A DNA stretch of 64,000 nt. It comes from Aestuariispira insulae (GTDB lineage: Bacteria > Pseudomonadota > Alphaproteobacteria > UBA8366 > Aestuariispiraceae). Positions 7,555 through 16,273 of the stretch are shown in pieces. Position numbers and translations under genes: made by a program. Under the pieces are notes generated by a model, which saw only the letters and a program-made list of their open reading frames with translations, made no database searches and was not told the DNA's origin. Positions within the stretch are counted from its first letter, which is position 1, and each line of letters opens with the position of its first letter. The DNA is taken from positions 62,001-126,000 of the forward strand of contig NZ_QRDW01000010.1 of NCBI RefSeq assembly GCF_003385955.1, given 5' to 3'.

Positions 7555-9006
7555 TCAGCGCCGCCAGAAAGTGGCGGTAAATAGAATGATCACGGTGAAA
7601 ATCTCAAGCCGCCCTAGCAGCATGCCCGCCGACATGACCCATTTGGCCGGGTCGGAAAGCTGGGCGAAATTACCAGCTGGGCCGACCTGGGGCCCAAGAC
7701 CAGGCCCCACATTGGCAATGGCAGTGGCCGCCGCGCTGGTTGCAGTGATGAAATCCAGCCCTAACGCACCAAGAGCCGCCGCCAGCACGGCAAAGGAGAT
7801 TGCGAACATAAAGAAGAAGGCCATGACGGATTCGGAAACCGATTCCGGGATCGGGCGGCGGTTATAATAAGCGATAAACACGCCATGGGGCTGCAGCAGG
7901 CTTTTTAACTGGACCCGCGCGGTCTCGAACAGAACTTGAAAGCGGAAAATCTTGATACCACAGGTGGTGGACCCGGCGCAGCCGCCGACAAACATCAGGG
8001 CAAAAATCATCGGCTGGGCAAAATCACCCCAGGAATAAAAACTATAATCCGTCGCATAGCCGGTGCCGGTCATGATTGATGTGACATTGAAGCTGGTTTT
8101 GCGCAGCGCCTCCCAGAAACCTATATCCTGATGAAGTGCCATCAGATGGGCCGAGCCAATCACCGCGATCCCAAGAAAACTGATGAACCAGCGCACCTGG
8201 GTATCCTTGAACAGCGGCCGCCAATTGGCCCGTATCACCTGCAAATAGAGAAGAAAGGGCAGCGATCCCAGAATCATAAAGACGATCGCTATCATTTCCA
8301 CCCGGAGATCCTTGAACCAGCCCAGGGACAAATCATGGGTGGAAAAGCCGCCGGTCGCAACGGTGGTCATGGCATGGTTGATAGCGTCAAAGCCGGACAT
8401 GCCGACCATCCAATAAAGCGTTGCGCAGGTCAGGGTCAGCGCCAGGTAAATAAAGGAGATCCAGCCGCCGATCTGAGCCGCACGCGGCAGCGCTTTTTCC
8501 ACACGATCGGAAAATTCCATGCGGAAGAGCTGCATACCACCGACCTGCAGGATCGGCAGCACGGAAATCGCCATCACCACAATCCCGATCCCGCCCAGCC
8601 ATTGCAGGATCGAGCGCCAAAGCAAAATCCCGGGCGGCACATAATCCAGGCCCACCATCACCGTTGAGCCCGTGGTAGACAGACCTGACATGGCCTCGAA
8701 ATATGCGTCCGTGTATGAGAGATTAAGATCGGCAAAGGCGAGCGGCAGGGCCGCAAACGCCGGCAGAGTGACCCAGGCGCCCGTGGTCATCACAAAGGCC
8801 TGGCGGATGTTGAGCATCGCCGCTTCGGTGCGGGTCGCCAGAATGCAGCTGACCCCGACAAACAAGGTGAAACCGGCGGAAAGCGCGAAGACCTGCCAAT
8901 CATCATTATTGACGGCAGCATCCACCGCCGCCGGCAGCAGCATCGAGACTGCCAGCATGCTCAGCAAAATGCCAAGCACAAAGAAAATTGGACGAAAATC
9001 CTGCAA
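7555..9006 (-). CDS. trkH: TrkH-type potassium uptake channel subunit
   Basis: 483 residues; integral membrane K+ translocating subunit of the Trk system, which normally works with the cytosolic NAD-binding TrkA (not in this window). The four pore-loop filters are visible: TTGST near residue 110, TVATGGFS near 215, TGTGY near 315 and NVGPG near 430, plus the GGCAGSTTCG segment. The first possible start is a TTG at 9006; no ATG or GTG lies between it and the upstream stop, and the first membrane helix begins right after, so TTG is accepted. folE lies 140 bases upstream. Confidence 0.9.
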   Translation of the reverse strand: MQDFRPIFFVLGILLSMLAVSMLLPAAVDAAVNNDDWQVFALSAGFTLFVGVSCILATRTEAAMLNIRQAFVMTTGAWVTLPAFAALPLAFADLNLSYTDAYFEAMSGLSTTGSTVMVGLDYVPPGILLWRSILQWLGGIGIVVMAISVLPILQVGGMQLFRMEFSDRVEKALPRAAQIGGWISFIYLALTLTCATLYWMVGMSGFDAINHAMTTVATGGFSTHDLSLGWFKDLRVEMIAIVFMILGSLPFLLYLQVIRANWRPLFKDTQVRWFISFLGIAVIGSAHLMALHQDIGFWEALRKTSFNVTSIMTGTGYATDYSFYSWGDFAQPMIFALMFVGGCAGSTTCGIKIFRFQVLFETARVQLKSLLQPHGVFIAYYNRRPIPESVSESVMAFFFMFAISFAVLAAALGALGLDFITATSAAATAIANVGPGLGPQVGPAGNFAQLSDPAKWVMSAGMLLGRLEIFTVIILFTATFWRR

Positions 9007-9146
9007 AAACCGCCTGCCCCGGTTGTTTATCCCACTGCCAAACTTGCCAGAATTCTTCTCGGGCGGGAACCATGATTCCTTCCCTCACGAAGAGAGTCCA
9101 GATTAATCAGCAGATTGAATGCATGGACCAACTGCCGGAGAACCGG

Positions 9147-9791
9147 TCAGATGGAGTGCACCTTGCGGATATTGTTGCGGCCAATCAAAGTCAGAAATTC
9201 GGAACGTGTCCGGGCATCCTCACGGAAGCGACCCGTCATATAGCTGGTCATCATATCAACACCCGGCTTATGAACCCCGCGGCAGGTCATGCATTGATGT
9301 GAGGCCTGCACTACGACGGCGGCACCCTTTGGCTTCAATGCGCTGGTGATTGCATTGGCAATCTGGGCGGTCATCTTTTCCTGAATCTGAAGGCGTTTGG
9401 CATAAATCTCGACCACACGCGCCAATTTGGAAATACCAACCACGCGTTCATTGGGCAGATAGGCGACATGCACTTTACCCAGGATCGGCGCCAAATGGTG
9501 CTCACAATGGGATTCGAAGGGAATTTCCTTCAAAACCACCATTTCATCATAACCGTCTGTTTCTTCAAACGTGCGCGACAGCAAGGTATCGGGGTCTTCC
9601 GCATAACCGGCGAAATATTCTTCGAATGCGCGTACGACACGCCCTGGCGTGTCCAGAAGGCCTTCACGGTCCGGATCATCACCCGCCCAGCAAAGGAGCT
9701 TGCGCACCGCTTCTTCCGCATCCGCCCGGGTTACCGTCATCGCCCCGCTGGGGCTGGTTTTCGAATCAGTGGTCATGAATTTGCTCTTCAT
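9147..9791 (-). CDS. folE: GTP cyclohydrolase I
   Basis: 214 residues. Converts GTP to 7,8-dihydroneopterin triphosphate, first step of tetrahydrofolate (and queuosine) synthesis; cytosolic decamer. Zinc ligands are present: C96 and H99 in SHCEHH and C167 in QCMTC. The TPxRV segment, the [22 protein letters not shown] helix and the C-terminal RTRSEFL are standard. The first 20 residues are poorly conserved and internal ATGs (residues 6 and 18) are alternative starts. The Nudix protein at 638-1102 could act on its product. Confidence 0.95.
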   Translation of the reverse strand: MKSKFMTTDSKTSPSGAMTVTRADAEEAVRKLLCWAGDDPDREGLLDTPGRVVRAFEEYFAGYAEDPDTLLSRTFEETDGYDEMVVLKEIPFESHCEHHLAPILGKVHVAYLPNERVVGISKLARVVEIYAKRLQIQEKMTAQIANAITSALKPKGAAVVVQASHQCMTCRGVHKPGVDMMTSYMTGRFREDARTRSEFLTLIGRNNIRKVHSI

Positions 9792-9912
9792 CCAACATGG
9801 TTTGCGCGCAATAAACGGCTTTTTGGCGCAAATATCAACATCACAAACGTTGGATATTAGCCTTTTCGCGACCTCACGGTCGCCATTTCACTGCCCAGGC
9901 AAGTTCAAAGGC

Positions 9913-10332
9913 TCAGTGGATCTGCTGGGACATGTGGGGGCTGTCGAGGGAAAAAGCCGGAATGGTCACCTCAAAACCGGTGCCATCGGACCGTTCCATC
10001 TCATATTCGCCCATCATGATGCCGCTGGGGGTCTGCAGCGGGGTTCCGCTGGTATATTCATAGCTGTCACCCGGCGCCAGCACAGGCTGTTCGCCGACCA
10101 CACCAGCCCCGCGCACTTCCTGGCAGCGGCCCATACCATCGGTGATTTTCCAATGTCGGTTGATCAGCTGGACCCGGTCCTCACCGTGATTTTCAATGCG
10201 TACATTATAGGCCCAGACATAATGATCATCCTCGGGCGAGGATTGATCCTCAAGATAGACCGGCCGTACGGACACACGAATGCCGTTGGTGGTCTCCTCA
10301 TACATATGCTGGTCGTCCTTGTGCGCGGTCAT
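9913..10332 (-). CDS. apaG: ApaG protein
   Basis: 139 residues from the ATG at 10332, preceded by GAGG at a proper distance; an upstream ATG at 10356 lacks one. ApaG is a small cytosolic beta-sandwich (fibronectin type III-like) of uncertain function, associated with Co/Mg resistance and Ap4A levels in enterobacteria. Conserved parts: YVWAYNVRIENHG, RHWKITDG, GxGVVGEQPVLAPG and YTSGTPLQTPSG with MxGxYxM following. It lies between folE and the OmpA-like lipoprotein, same strand. Confidence 0.92.
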   Translation of the reverse strand: MTAHKDDQHMYEETTNGIRVSVRPVYLEDQSSPEDDHYVWAYNVRIENHGEDRVQLINRHWKITDGMGRCQEVRGAGVVGEQPVLAPGDSYEYTSGTPLQTPSGIMMGEYEMERSDGTGFEVTIPAFSLDSPHMSQQIH

Positions 10333-10414
10333 CTTTTCCTCGGACCTGGGTGGCATAGTCAGCTATGGGAAATAGATTACGCCAAGCGGGTTAAATGGCA
10401 AGCGTGCTGATCAC

Positions 10415-10462
10415 AAAAAATCCCCCTGCCGGTCCAGGGACAGTGGACCATCTAGCAGGGGG
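10415..10462 (-). terminator. Intrinsic terminator after OmpA-like gene
   Basis: CCCCCTGC (10422-10429) pairs perfectly with GCAGGGGG (10455-10462), with a second inner stem GGTCCA/TGGACC. Read on the minus strand the stem is followed by ATTTTTTG (10415-10421). It lies 130 bases downstream of the OmpA-like gene, which it most likely ends. Confidence 0.8.
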
Positions 10463-10594
10463 TCAAGTCAGTGGGATGCCGGGCCCAGTGGTTTCTCGCG
10501 AAAACCTCTGGACGGAACTTGATCGAGAGTGGCGGGATCAAGCAGCCAACGGAGCCAGGCTCTTAGCGCCGGCATCCCCGGGAAAGCGTCACTC

Positions 10595-11434
10595 TCAGGC
10601 ATCCACCCGGGGATAGAAGATGATCTCCACACGGCGGTTTTGGGCTTCACGCACATTATCCCGGGTTTTGACCTTCAGTCGGTCTTCGCCATAGGCGCTA
10701 ATGGCGATGCGGTCTTCCGGGATCCCATTTTCCATCAGGATCTGTTTCACCCGGTCGGCCCGGCGCAGGGAGATCTTCATGTTATTTTCCTGGGACCCGA
10801 CCGTATCGGCATAGCCGACAACCGTCACCAGCGGCACATTCAGCCGGACGGATTCTCGCGCCAGGCGGGCGATTTCCGCCTTGAAATGATCGTTGGGTTC
10901 CGCACGATTGAAGGAAAACCAGACCCGTTGTGGCTCGCTCAATTCGCGCTCCAGGCTGATCACGGATTTCTGGAACCGGTCATGACAAGCGGCAATATGA
11001 TCGGCCTGCCACCCCTCTTCCAACTGTTCGAGCCAGCAATCATAAGAAGCTTGGGCACGGGCAGCCAGTTCCGGAGAGCGGCTGGCGGCGTCCCTGGCGA
11101 GCAACGCCACCAACCGCTTCCGTGCGTCGGACAAGCGCCTGGCCCCATAGGCCAGATCCCAGTCCGCCACCCTTTCCGGAACCGGGCGTGCGCCTTCCGC
11201 CGCCGTCAGGCCTTTCTTAGCGAAATGACGGGCATCCCCCCAGTCATACATCTGATAGGCTTCGTAACTGGCCAGGTCGCGATATTCACGCGTCAACGCC
11301 TGGTCATACCCGGTGCCGCCGGATTGCCGGGCGGACAGCTGATCCACTTCCTCGGTCGCGGTATAACAGGCAGCCAGCGGCAGGCTAACTGCCCCTGCCA
11401 GCAACATACGGGATACTGTTTTTACCTTAAGCAT
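10595..11434 (-). CDS. OmpA family outer-membrane lipoprotein
   Basis: 279 residues. Lipoprotein signal with lipobox LAAC (C23). The C-terminal third (about 165-275) is an OmpA-like peptidoglycan-binding domain: VVGYADTVGS, LSLRRAD-type helix with VKQIL, the GEDRL segment and REAQNRRVEI, including the D and R that contact diaminopimelate. The middle (30-150) is a helical, charged region with ADWDLAYGARRLSDARKRL, unassigned. Likely tethers the outer membrane to peptidoglycan. Divergent from the aminotransferase gene at 11594. Confidence 0.88.
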   Translation of the reverse strand: MLKVKTVSRMLLAGAVSLPLAACYTATEEVDQLSARQSGGTGYDQALTREYRDLASYEAYQMYDWGDARHFAKKGLTAAEGARPVPERVADWDLAYGARRLSDARKRLVALLARDAASRSPELAARAQASYDCWLEQLEEGWQADHIAACHDRFQKSVISLERELSEPQRVWFSFNRAEPNDHFKAEIARLARESVRLNVPLVTVVGYADTVGSQENNMKISLRRADRVKQILMENGIPEDRIAISAYGEDRLKVKTRDNVREAQNRRVEIIFYPRVDA

Positions 11435-11593
11435 GATCCGGGTCCTGTTCCGAAATTTTTGATGAGACCAGTTTCGCGCCGGATCTGGATGAGAATGTGC
11501 GGAAATTAAGGAAAGATTTTGACAGCAGACTGCCCTGTTAGGGTATTGTAATAAAAGGATTCCATCGTTTACCGGCCCAGGGAGAGCCGCATT

Positions 11594-12742
11594 TTGGCAA
11601 GTGAGACCCTAAAAAATTCCTCCAAACCCGTTCCCCTGTTGGAACCGGATATCGGCCCGGCAGAGCGTGCCAGGGTCGATCAATGCCTGGCAGATAACTG
11701 GGTTTCCTCTGCCGGCCCTTATGTCAGCGCGTTTGAAAAACGGGTCGCCGGGCTCGCCAATCGCCGCCACGGCATTGCCACCGCCAGCGGCACCGCGGCC
11801 CTGCACCTGGCGTTACTCAGCCTGGGGATTGGCCGGGACGATTTCGTTCTTGTTCCCGATTGGACTTTTTCCGCCTCGGCCAATGCGGTCATTCATGCAG
11901 GTGCGGTGCCTGTTTTCATCGATATCGACCCGGAGAGCTGGGACCTGGATGCCAGCAGTTTGGAACAGGCTTTGTCAGGGCTGGACCGGAAACCGGCGGC
12001 CATGATGGTGGTGGACCCGCCCAGCCTGCTGGGCGATCTGCCGCGATGGGAGGCGATGGCACGCGGTCACGGCATTCCCCTGATCGAGGATGCCGCAGGG
12101 GCCTTGGGCAGCCGCCGGGAAAGTCGACCCGCCGGGCATTTTGGCACCCTTTCCACCTTCAGCTTCAACGGCAACAAAATCCTCACCACGGGCGGCGGCG
12201 GCATGATGGTCACCGATGATGACGCCCTGGCCGAAAAGGCACGCCATTTTTCGGCCCAGGCCCGGACCGGTCAGGTTTATCGCTATGATGCCGCTGGCTA
12301 TAATTTCAGAATGCCCAGCCTGAACGCCGCCCTTGGCCTCGCCCAATGTGATCGGCTGGACGCCATGCTGTCCCGTAAAAGGGAAATCGCCGCACGTTAC
12401 CGGGCATTTTTTGACGGCAACAATCATCTATCCTTCATGCCGCTGAACAATCTTCAGGACAGCAATGCCTGGATGTCCTGCTGCGTGACCGACACCACCG
12501 ACGCTGCGGAGGATCTGGTCCGGCATCTGGATGTCGCCGGGATCATGGCACGGCCTTTCTGGTGCGGCCTTTCAGACCAACCCCCCTACCAGGCCTATCC
12601 GGCCTATCTTTCCGGCGGTTCGGCGCGCCTTTCCGGCCGGGTGGTCAGCCTGCCCAGCAGCAGCACGCTGACAGATCAGGATCTGGACAGGGTTCTGGCC
12701 GCCCTGCAGGAATGGCCACACCAACAGGGGTTACCATCATGA
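11594..12742 (+). CDS. DegT/DnrJ/EryC1-type sugar aminotransferase (LegC-like)
   Basis: 382 residues. PLP-dependent aminotransferase acting on keto nucleotide sugars: TASGTAALHLAL binds the cofactor phosphate, D166 in EDAAG contacts the pyridine ring and K195 in FNGNK is the Schiff-base lysine, followed by TTGGGGM. This form is typical of LegC/PglE-like enzymes making 4-amino sugars. It begins a three-gene unit: ATGA overlap with a NeuD-type acetyltransferase, then a CBS-nucleotidyltransferase, the set used in flagellin or LPS sugar (legionaminic acid type) pathways. Precise sugar is inference. Confidence 0.85.
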   Translation: MASETLKNSSKPVPLLEPDIGPAERARVDQCLADNWVSSAGPYVSAFEKRVAGLANRRHGIATASGTAALHLALLSLGIGRDDFVLVPDWTFSASANAVIHAGAVPVFIDIDPESWDLDASSLEQALSGLDRKPAAMMVVDPPSLLGDLPRWEAMARGHGIPLIEDAAGALGSRRESRPAGHFGTLSTFSFNGNKILTTGGGGMMVTDDDALAEKARHFSAQARTGQVYRYDAAGYNFRMPSLNAALGLAQCDRLDAMLSRKREIAARYRAFFDGNNHLSFMPLNNLQDSNAWMSCCVTDTTDAAEDLVRHLDVAGIMARPFWCGLSDQPPYQAYPAYLSGGSARLSGRVVSLPSSSTLTDQDLDRVLAALQEWPHQQGLPS

Positions 12743-13317
12743 TTAGGCCGGGCGATAACATCATCCTGTTCGGGGCCGGCGGCCATGCCAAGGGATTGGT
12801 GGAAATCATCACCACCCATGGCGGTAAGATCGCGGGCTATACCGGACCCGAGAAAAGTCACTGGCTGGATGCCCCCTGGCTCGGCGGAGATGATCAGGCT
12901 GTGCCGGAGATGGGACCGCTGGTCCTTGGTTTCGGGGCGGTCACACCGGCCGCCCTTGCCACGCGTCTTAACCTGCTGGAAAAATTCCGCTTTCGCGGCT
13001 TCACAGCACCAGCCGTGATCAGTCCCGATGCCATCATAAGCCCCAGTGCCACACTCGGCGCAGGCAGCCAGATCCTGCCCGGCGCGATCATTCATGCCCA
13101 GGCAACCATTGGTGATGGAGCCATCATCAACAGCGGTGCCATTGTCGAGCATGATGTCCAGATTGCCGACGGTGCCCATGTGGCGCCAGGGGCCATCATC
13201 CTTGGCGGTGCGATGATCGGAAAGCATGCCATGATCGGGGCCGGGGCGGTCATCCTGCCGGGTGCCGAAGTCGCCCCGGAAACTCTGATTGCCGCCAACA
13301 CCCGATTTGGGGCATGA
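12739..13317 (+). CDS. NeuD/PglD-type sugar O/N-acetyltransferase
   Basis: 192 residues; start overlaps the aminotransferase stop (ATGA 12739-12742). An N-terminal Rossmann-like part with FGAGGHAK (residues 11-18) and a C-terminal left-handed beta helix of hexapeptide repeats (about 92-190, [LIV]GxGAxI pattern). H138 in the VEHD segment aligns with the catalytic base of PglD. These enzymes acetylate the 4-amino group of UDP- or GDP-linked amino sugars, or sialic acids, with acetyl-CoA. Position right behind the aminotransferase supports the N-acetyl role. Confidence 0.85.
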   Translation: MIRPGDNIILFGAGGHAKGLVEIITTHGGKIAGYTGPEKSHWLDAPWLGGDDQAVPEMGPLVLGFGAVTPAALATRLNLLEKFRFRGFTAPAVISPDAIISPSATLGAGSQILPGAIIHAQATIGDGAIINSGAIVEHDVQIADGAHVAPGAIILGGAMIGKHAMIGAGAVILPGAEVAPETLIAANTRFGA

Positions 13318-13390
13318 TAGAGCCTTGAATTCACTGTTTATTCAAAGGCGCTTCACGGGCTGGCCGGGAATAAGGAAGACAGGTTAAACC

Positions 13391-14458
13391 ATGTCCTATT
13401 ATGTGGAATATGACATCGATCCCTTCTGTTGCGCACCCGATATGCCAATCCGGGAGGTGCTGCTCCGGATCAACAGCCTGACAACCACACCGGTTTTCCA
13501 AATTGTAGTCGATGAAGCGGGCAAAGTGGTCGGCACTGCCACGGACGGGGATATCCGCCGTGGTATCCTGGCCGGGAACAGTCTGGATGATCCGATCCGG
13601 TCCTGCATGCATCAAGGCGCACGGACCCTGAAACGGCTGGACCGCATTCCCGAACCGACGATGCAGGAATATGGTTTCCTGCCTCATGTGGATGAAACCG
13701 GAAAGCTGGCCGCCATTGTCATCAACAGTCTTCTGGCCACAGGCATTCAAAACTGCCTCATCATGGCGGGCGGCTATGGCAAGCGTTTGGGCAACCTGAC
13801 CCTCAATACACCAAAACCACTGGTGGCCCTGGGCGACCGGCCTATCCTTGCCCATATCCTGATGGGGCTGGAACGGTTCGGCATCCGGCATGCCTATCTG
13901 TCAGTCCATTTCCTGGCCGACCAGTTCAAGCAATTCGCACAAGATTGGAACGGGGATATTGACCTGGACCTGATCCACGAAACCGAGAAGCTTGGTACCG
14001 CCGGGGCGCTGGGGCTCTACCCGCGCCCTTTGGATGCGCCGGTTCTGGTGATCAACGGCGATGTGCTGACCAATATCAATTATCTGGCGCTGAAGGATTT
14101 CCACGATCAAAAGGGCTATGACGCCACCATTGGCGTCACGTTGCATGACACCGAGATCCCCTTTGGCATCATCCAGCAGAATAAAGACGGCACCCTTGCC
14201 GGTATTGAGGAAAAACCGGTGCTGACCCATTTTGTCGCCGCCGGGATTTATTATCTCTCGCCTAAGATCCTGGATATGGTGCCGGAACCAACAGCCCTGG
14301 ACATGCCGGACCTGATCAATCTGGCCGCCGAAAAAGGGCTCAAAATTGGTCTGTTCCCGATTCATGAATATTGGCGTGACATTGGCCGCCCACCGGATTT
14401 GAAAGCAGCCGGCATCGATCTGGCCCAGGACCTGGTCAATCTAGATGGCTGCGATTAA
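13391..14458 (+). CDS. CBS-domain sugar-1-phosphate nucleotidyltransferase (PtmE-like)
   Basis: 355 residues: tandem CBS domains (about 1-118, with TDGDIRRGIL) fused to a nucleotidyltransferase domain (120-350) with MAGGYGKRLG (125-134), PKP (141-143), an NGD metal motif and EEKP. The same fusion is seen in PtmE of Campylobacter, which makes a GDP-amino sugar for legionaminic acid synthesis (family knowledge). CBS domains may give nucleotide-based control. It lies 73 bases after the acetyltransferase gene and has a GGAAGAC purine stretch upstream. Confidence 0.83.
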   Translation: MSYYVEYDIDPFCCAPDMPIREVLLRINSLTTTPVFQIVVDEAGKVVGTATDGDIRRGILAGNSLDDPIRSCMHQGARTLKRLDRIPEPTMQEYGFLPHVDETGKLAAIVINSLLATGIQNCLIMAGGYGKRLGNLTLNTPKPLVALGDRPILAHILMGLERFGIRHAYLSVHFLADQFKQFAQDWNGDIDLDLIHETEKLGTAGALGLYPRPLDAPVLVINGDVLTNINYLALKDFHDQKGYDATIGVTLHDTEIPFGIIQQNKDGTLAGIEEKPVLTHFVAAGIYYLSPKILDMVPEPTALDMPDLINLAAEKGLKIGLFPIHEYWRDIGRPPDLKAAGIDLAQDLVNLDGCD

Positions 14459-14476
14459 TACGCAGGCGGCAGAGAG

Positions 14477-14983
14477 TCAGCCTTCTCCATCCCCCGATAA
14501 TGGCACCGCCAGGCCAACTTTGACCCCATCCATGACCACATTGGTCTGGAAACGGCGCACATTGGAGTTTTGAAAGAAGAAATTGCGGGTGAATTCTTCG
14601 TAATCCTTCATATCCTTTGCCGTGACAATCAAAACGAAATCCGCCGTGCCGGTAACATAATAACATTGCATCACTTCCGGTGACGCACGCATCTTACGCT
14701 TGAACTCATCCAGATATTCCGGCCGTTCCCGTTCCATGGTCACTTCCACAATCATGGTCATCCGGCGACCGATGCTGGCCGGGTCCAGCACAGAGATGTC
14801 AGAGGCAATCACCCCGGTTTCCCGAAGCTTCTTGAGCCGTTTTTGACAGGCCGCCGGTGACAAACCGACCTTTTCGCTCAAAATCTCTGCCGTCTGACGG
14901 TTATTGATCTGCATCTGGTTCAACAATTTGCGGTCAAATTCATCCATTAGCCTATAGATCCTGTTTTTATCACTGACTGACAT
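14477..14983 (-). CDS. Lrp/AsnC family transcriptional regulator
   Basis: 168 residues from the first ATG; an ATG at 14950 (residue 12, MDEFDRKLL) is an equally likely start and matches the usual Lrp N terminus. Helix-turn-helix at about residues 30-55 (EILSEKVGLSPAACQKRLKKL) and a RAM effector domain with VMQCYYVTGTADF. Divergent from the M20/ammonia-lyase/M24/EutA-like operon, with two near-identical elements in the gap. Similar Lrp proteins (DoeX, for example) control ectoine use, and this one probably controls the adjacent operon. Confidence 0.92.
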   Translation of the reverse strand: MSVSDKNRIYRLMDEFDRKLLNQMQINNRQTAEILSEKVGLSPAACQKRLKKLRETGVIASDISVLDPASIGRRMTMIVEVTMERERPEYLDEFKRKMRASPEVMQCYYVTGTADFVLIVTAKDMKDYEEFTRNFFFQNSNVRRFQTNVVMDGVKVGLAVPLSGDGEG

Positions 14984-14996
14984 AATAAATCATATT

Positions 14997-15043
14997 TTCG
15001 GATCGAATTCCGCAAACTGAAATTAAATTCGGAACGAATTCGT
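14997..15043. promoter_or_regulatory. Paired operator-like elements, 31-base phasing
   Basis: Two copies of a 14-base element, TTCGGATCGAATTC at 14997 and TTCGGAACGAATTC at 15028, differ at one position. Their starts are 31 bases apart, about three helical turns, so both face the same side of the DNA as expected for an Lrp-type octamer. The first contains a CGGA-6-TCCG dyad. They sit between the divergent Lrp gene and the catabolic operon. Confidence 0.6.
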
Positions 15044-15087
15044 CTTTATCTTCGGTGCAATCGAAGAAATTCAGATGAAAGAGACCG

Positions 15088-16260
15088 ATGTTGGATGGGA
15101 ACAGGCAGGCGCTCGGCGCGGACATGATCCGCTGGCGCCATGAAATACATCAGAAACCGGAACTGGGCTTTGCCGAACATGAAACCGCGGCCATGGTTGC
15201 CCGGCATCTGAAAACGATCGGACTGACGTTGCATGAAGGCATCGGTGGTACCGGCATTGTCGGCATGTTGAAGGCAGGAACCAGCAGCAGGGCAATCGGC
15301 ATCCGCGCCGATATGGATGCACTGGCCATCCAGGAACAAAATGAATTTGACCATAAATCACAAATTCCCGGTCAGATGCATGCCTGCGGTCATGACGGCC
15401 ATACATCGATCCTGATGGGGGCAGCTGCCATGTTGGCGGAAGAACCATGTTTCGACGGCACGGTTTATTTTATCTTCCAACCGGCCGAAGAACATGGCCG
15501 GGGCGCGCTTTCCATGATGGAAGACGGTTTGTTCGAGCGGTTCCCGATGGACGCGATCTATGCGCTCCACAACATGCCGTCGCTGCCCACCGGTCATGTC
15601 GCGGTCAAGCCCGGCCCCGTGATGGCCTCTGAGGATAACTTTGAAATCACTGTCCTGGGCAAGGGAGGCCACGCCGCCCTGCCCCATCTGGCAAAGGACC
15701 CCATTCCGGTTGCAGCCGAAATTGCATTGGCACTGCAATCAATCATCTCGCGGAAACTGAAACCAACCGACAGTGCGGTAATATCCATCACCGATATCCA
15801 GACCGACGGCACCCGCAATGTTATTCCGAACCGGGTGACATTGACCGGCGACACCCGCAGCTTCGATCCGGAAGTCCAGAACACACTGGAGCGGGAGATG
15901 GAACGCACCACCGCCAACATCTGTTCCGCCCATGATGTCGGCTTTGAGTTCGCCTACAGCCGTGAATTTGCCTCGACCATCAGCACTGAGGCGGAAGCCC
16001 GGCATGTCTTCGACGCGGCCACCGCCCTGTTGGGGCCCGAGAAGATCCGCTGGGACGGGGAACCGATCATGGCCTCGGAAGATTTCGGCTTCATGCTGCA
16101 ACAAAAACCCGGCTGCTATTTCCTGTTGGGTAATGGCGGGGATGGCCCCGGCGGCTGCGGCCTGCACAGCCCGCATTACGATTTTAACGACGACATCTTG
16201 ATGACCGGTGCCCGGCTTTGGGTGGAACTGGTCCGGCAACAGCTGCCTGTAACGGCTTGA
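15088..16260 (+). CDS. M20D amidohydrolase / N-acyl amino acid hydrolase
   Basis: 390 residues. Metal-dependent amidohydrolase of the hippurate hydrolase/IAA-amino acid hydrolase type. Visible features: RHEIHQKPELGF, metal motif HACGHDGH near residue 95, the EE pair in QPAEEHGRGA, the dimerisation domain with GKGGHAALPH and a final metal histidine in the SPHYDFND segment. It should remove an acyl group from an N-acyl amino acid. First gene of the Lrp-linked operon, 14 bases before the ammonia-lyase gene. Substrate unknown; the neighbours suggest an acylated diamino acid. Confidence 0.87.
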   Translation: MLDGNRQALGADMIRWRHEIHQKPELGFAEHETAAMVARHLKTIGLTLHEGIGGTGIVGMLKAGTSSRAIGIRADMDALAIQEQNEFDHKSQIPGQMHACGHDGHTSILMGAAAMLAEEPCFDGTVYFIFQPAEEHGRGALSMMEDGLFERFPMDAIYALHNMPSLPTGHVAVKPGPVMASEDNFEITVLGKGGHAALPHLAKDPIPVAAEIALALQSIISRKLKPTDSAVISITDIQTDGTRNVIPNRVTLTGDTRSFDPEVQNTLEREMERTTANICSAHDVGFEFAYSREFASTISTEAEARHVFDAATALLGPEKIRWDGEPIMASEDFGFMLQQKPGCYFLLGNGGDGPGGCGLHSPHYDFNDDILMTGARLWVELVRQQLPVTA

Positions 16261-16273
16261 GGAGACCATCATC

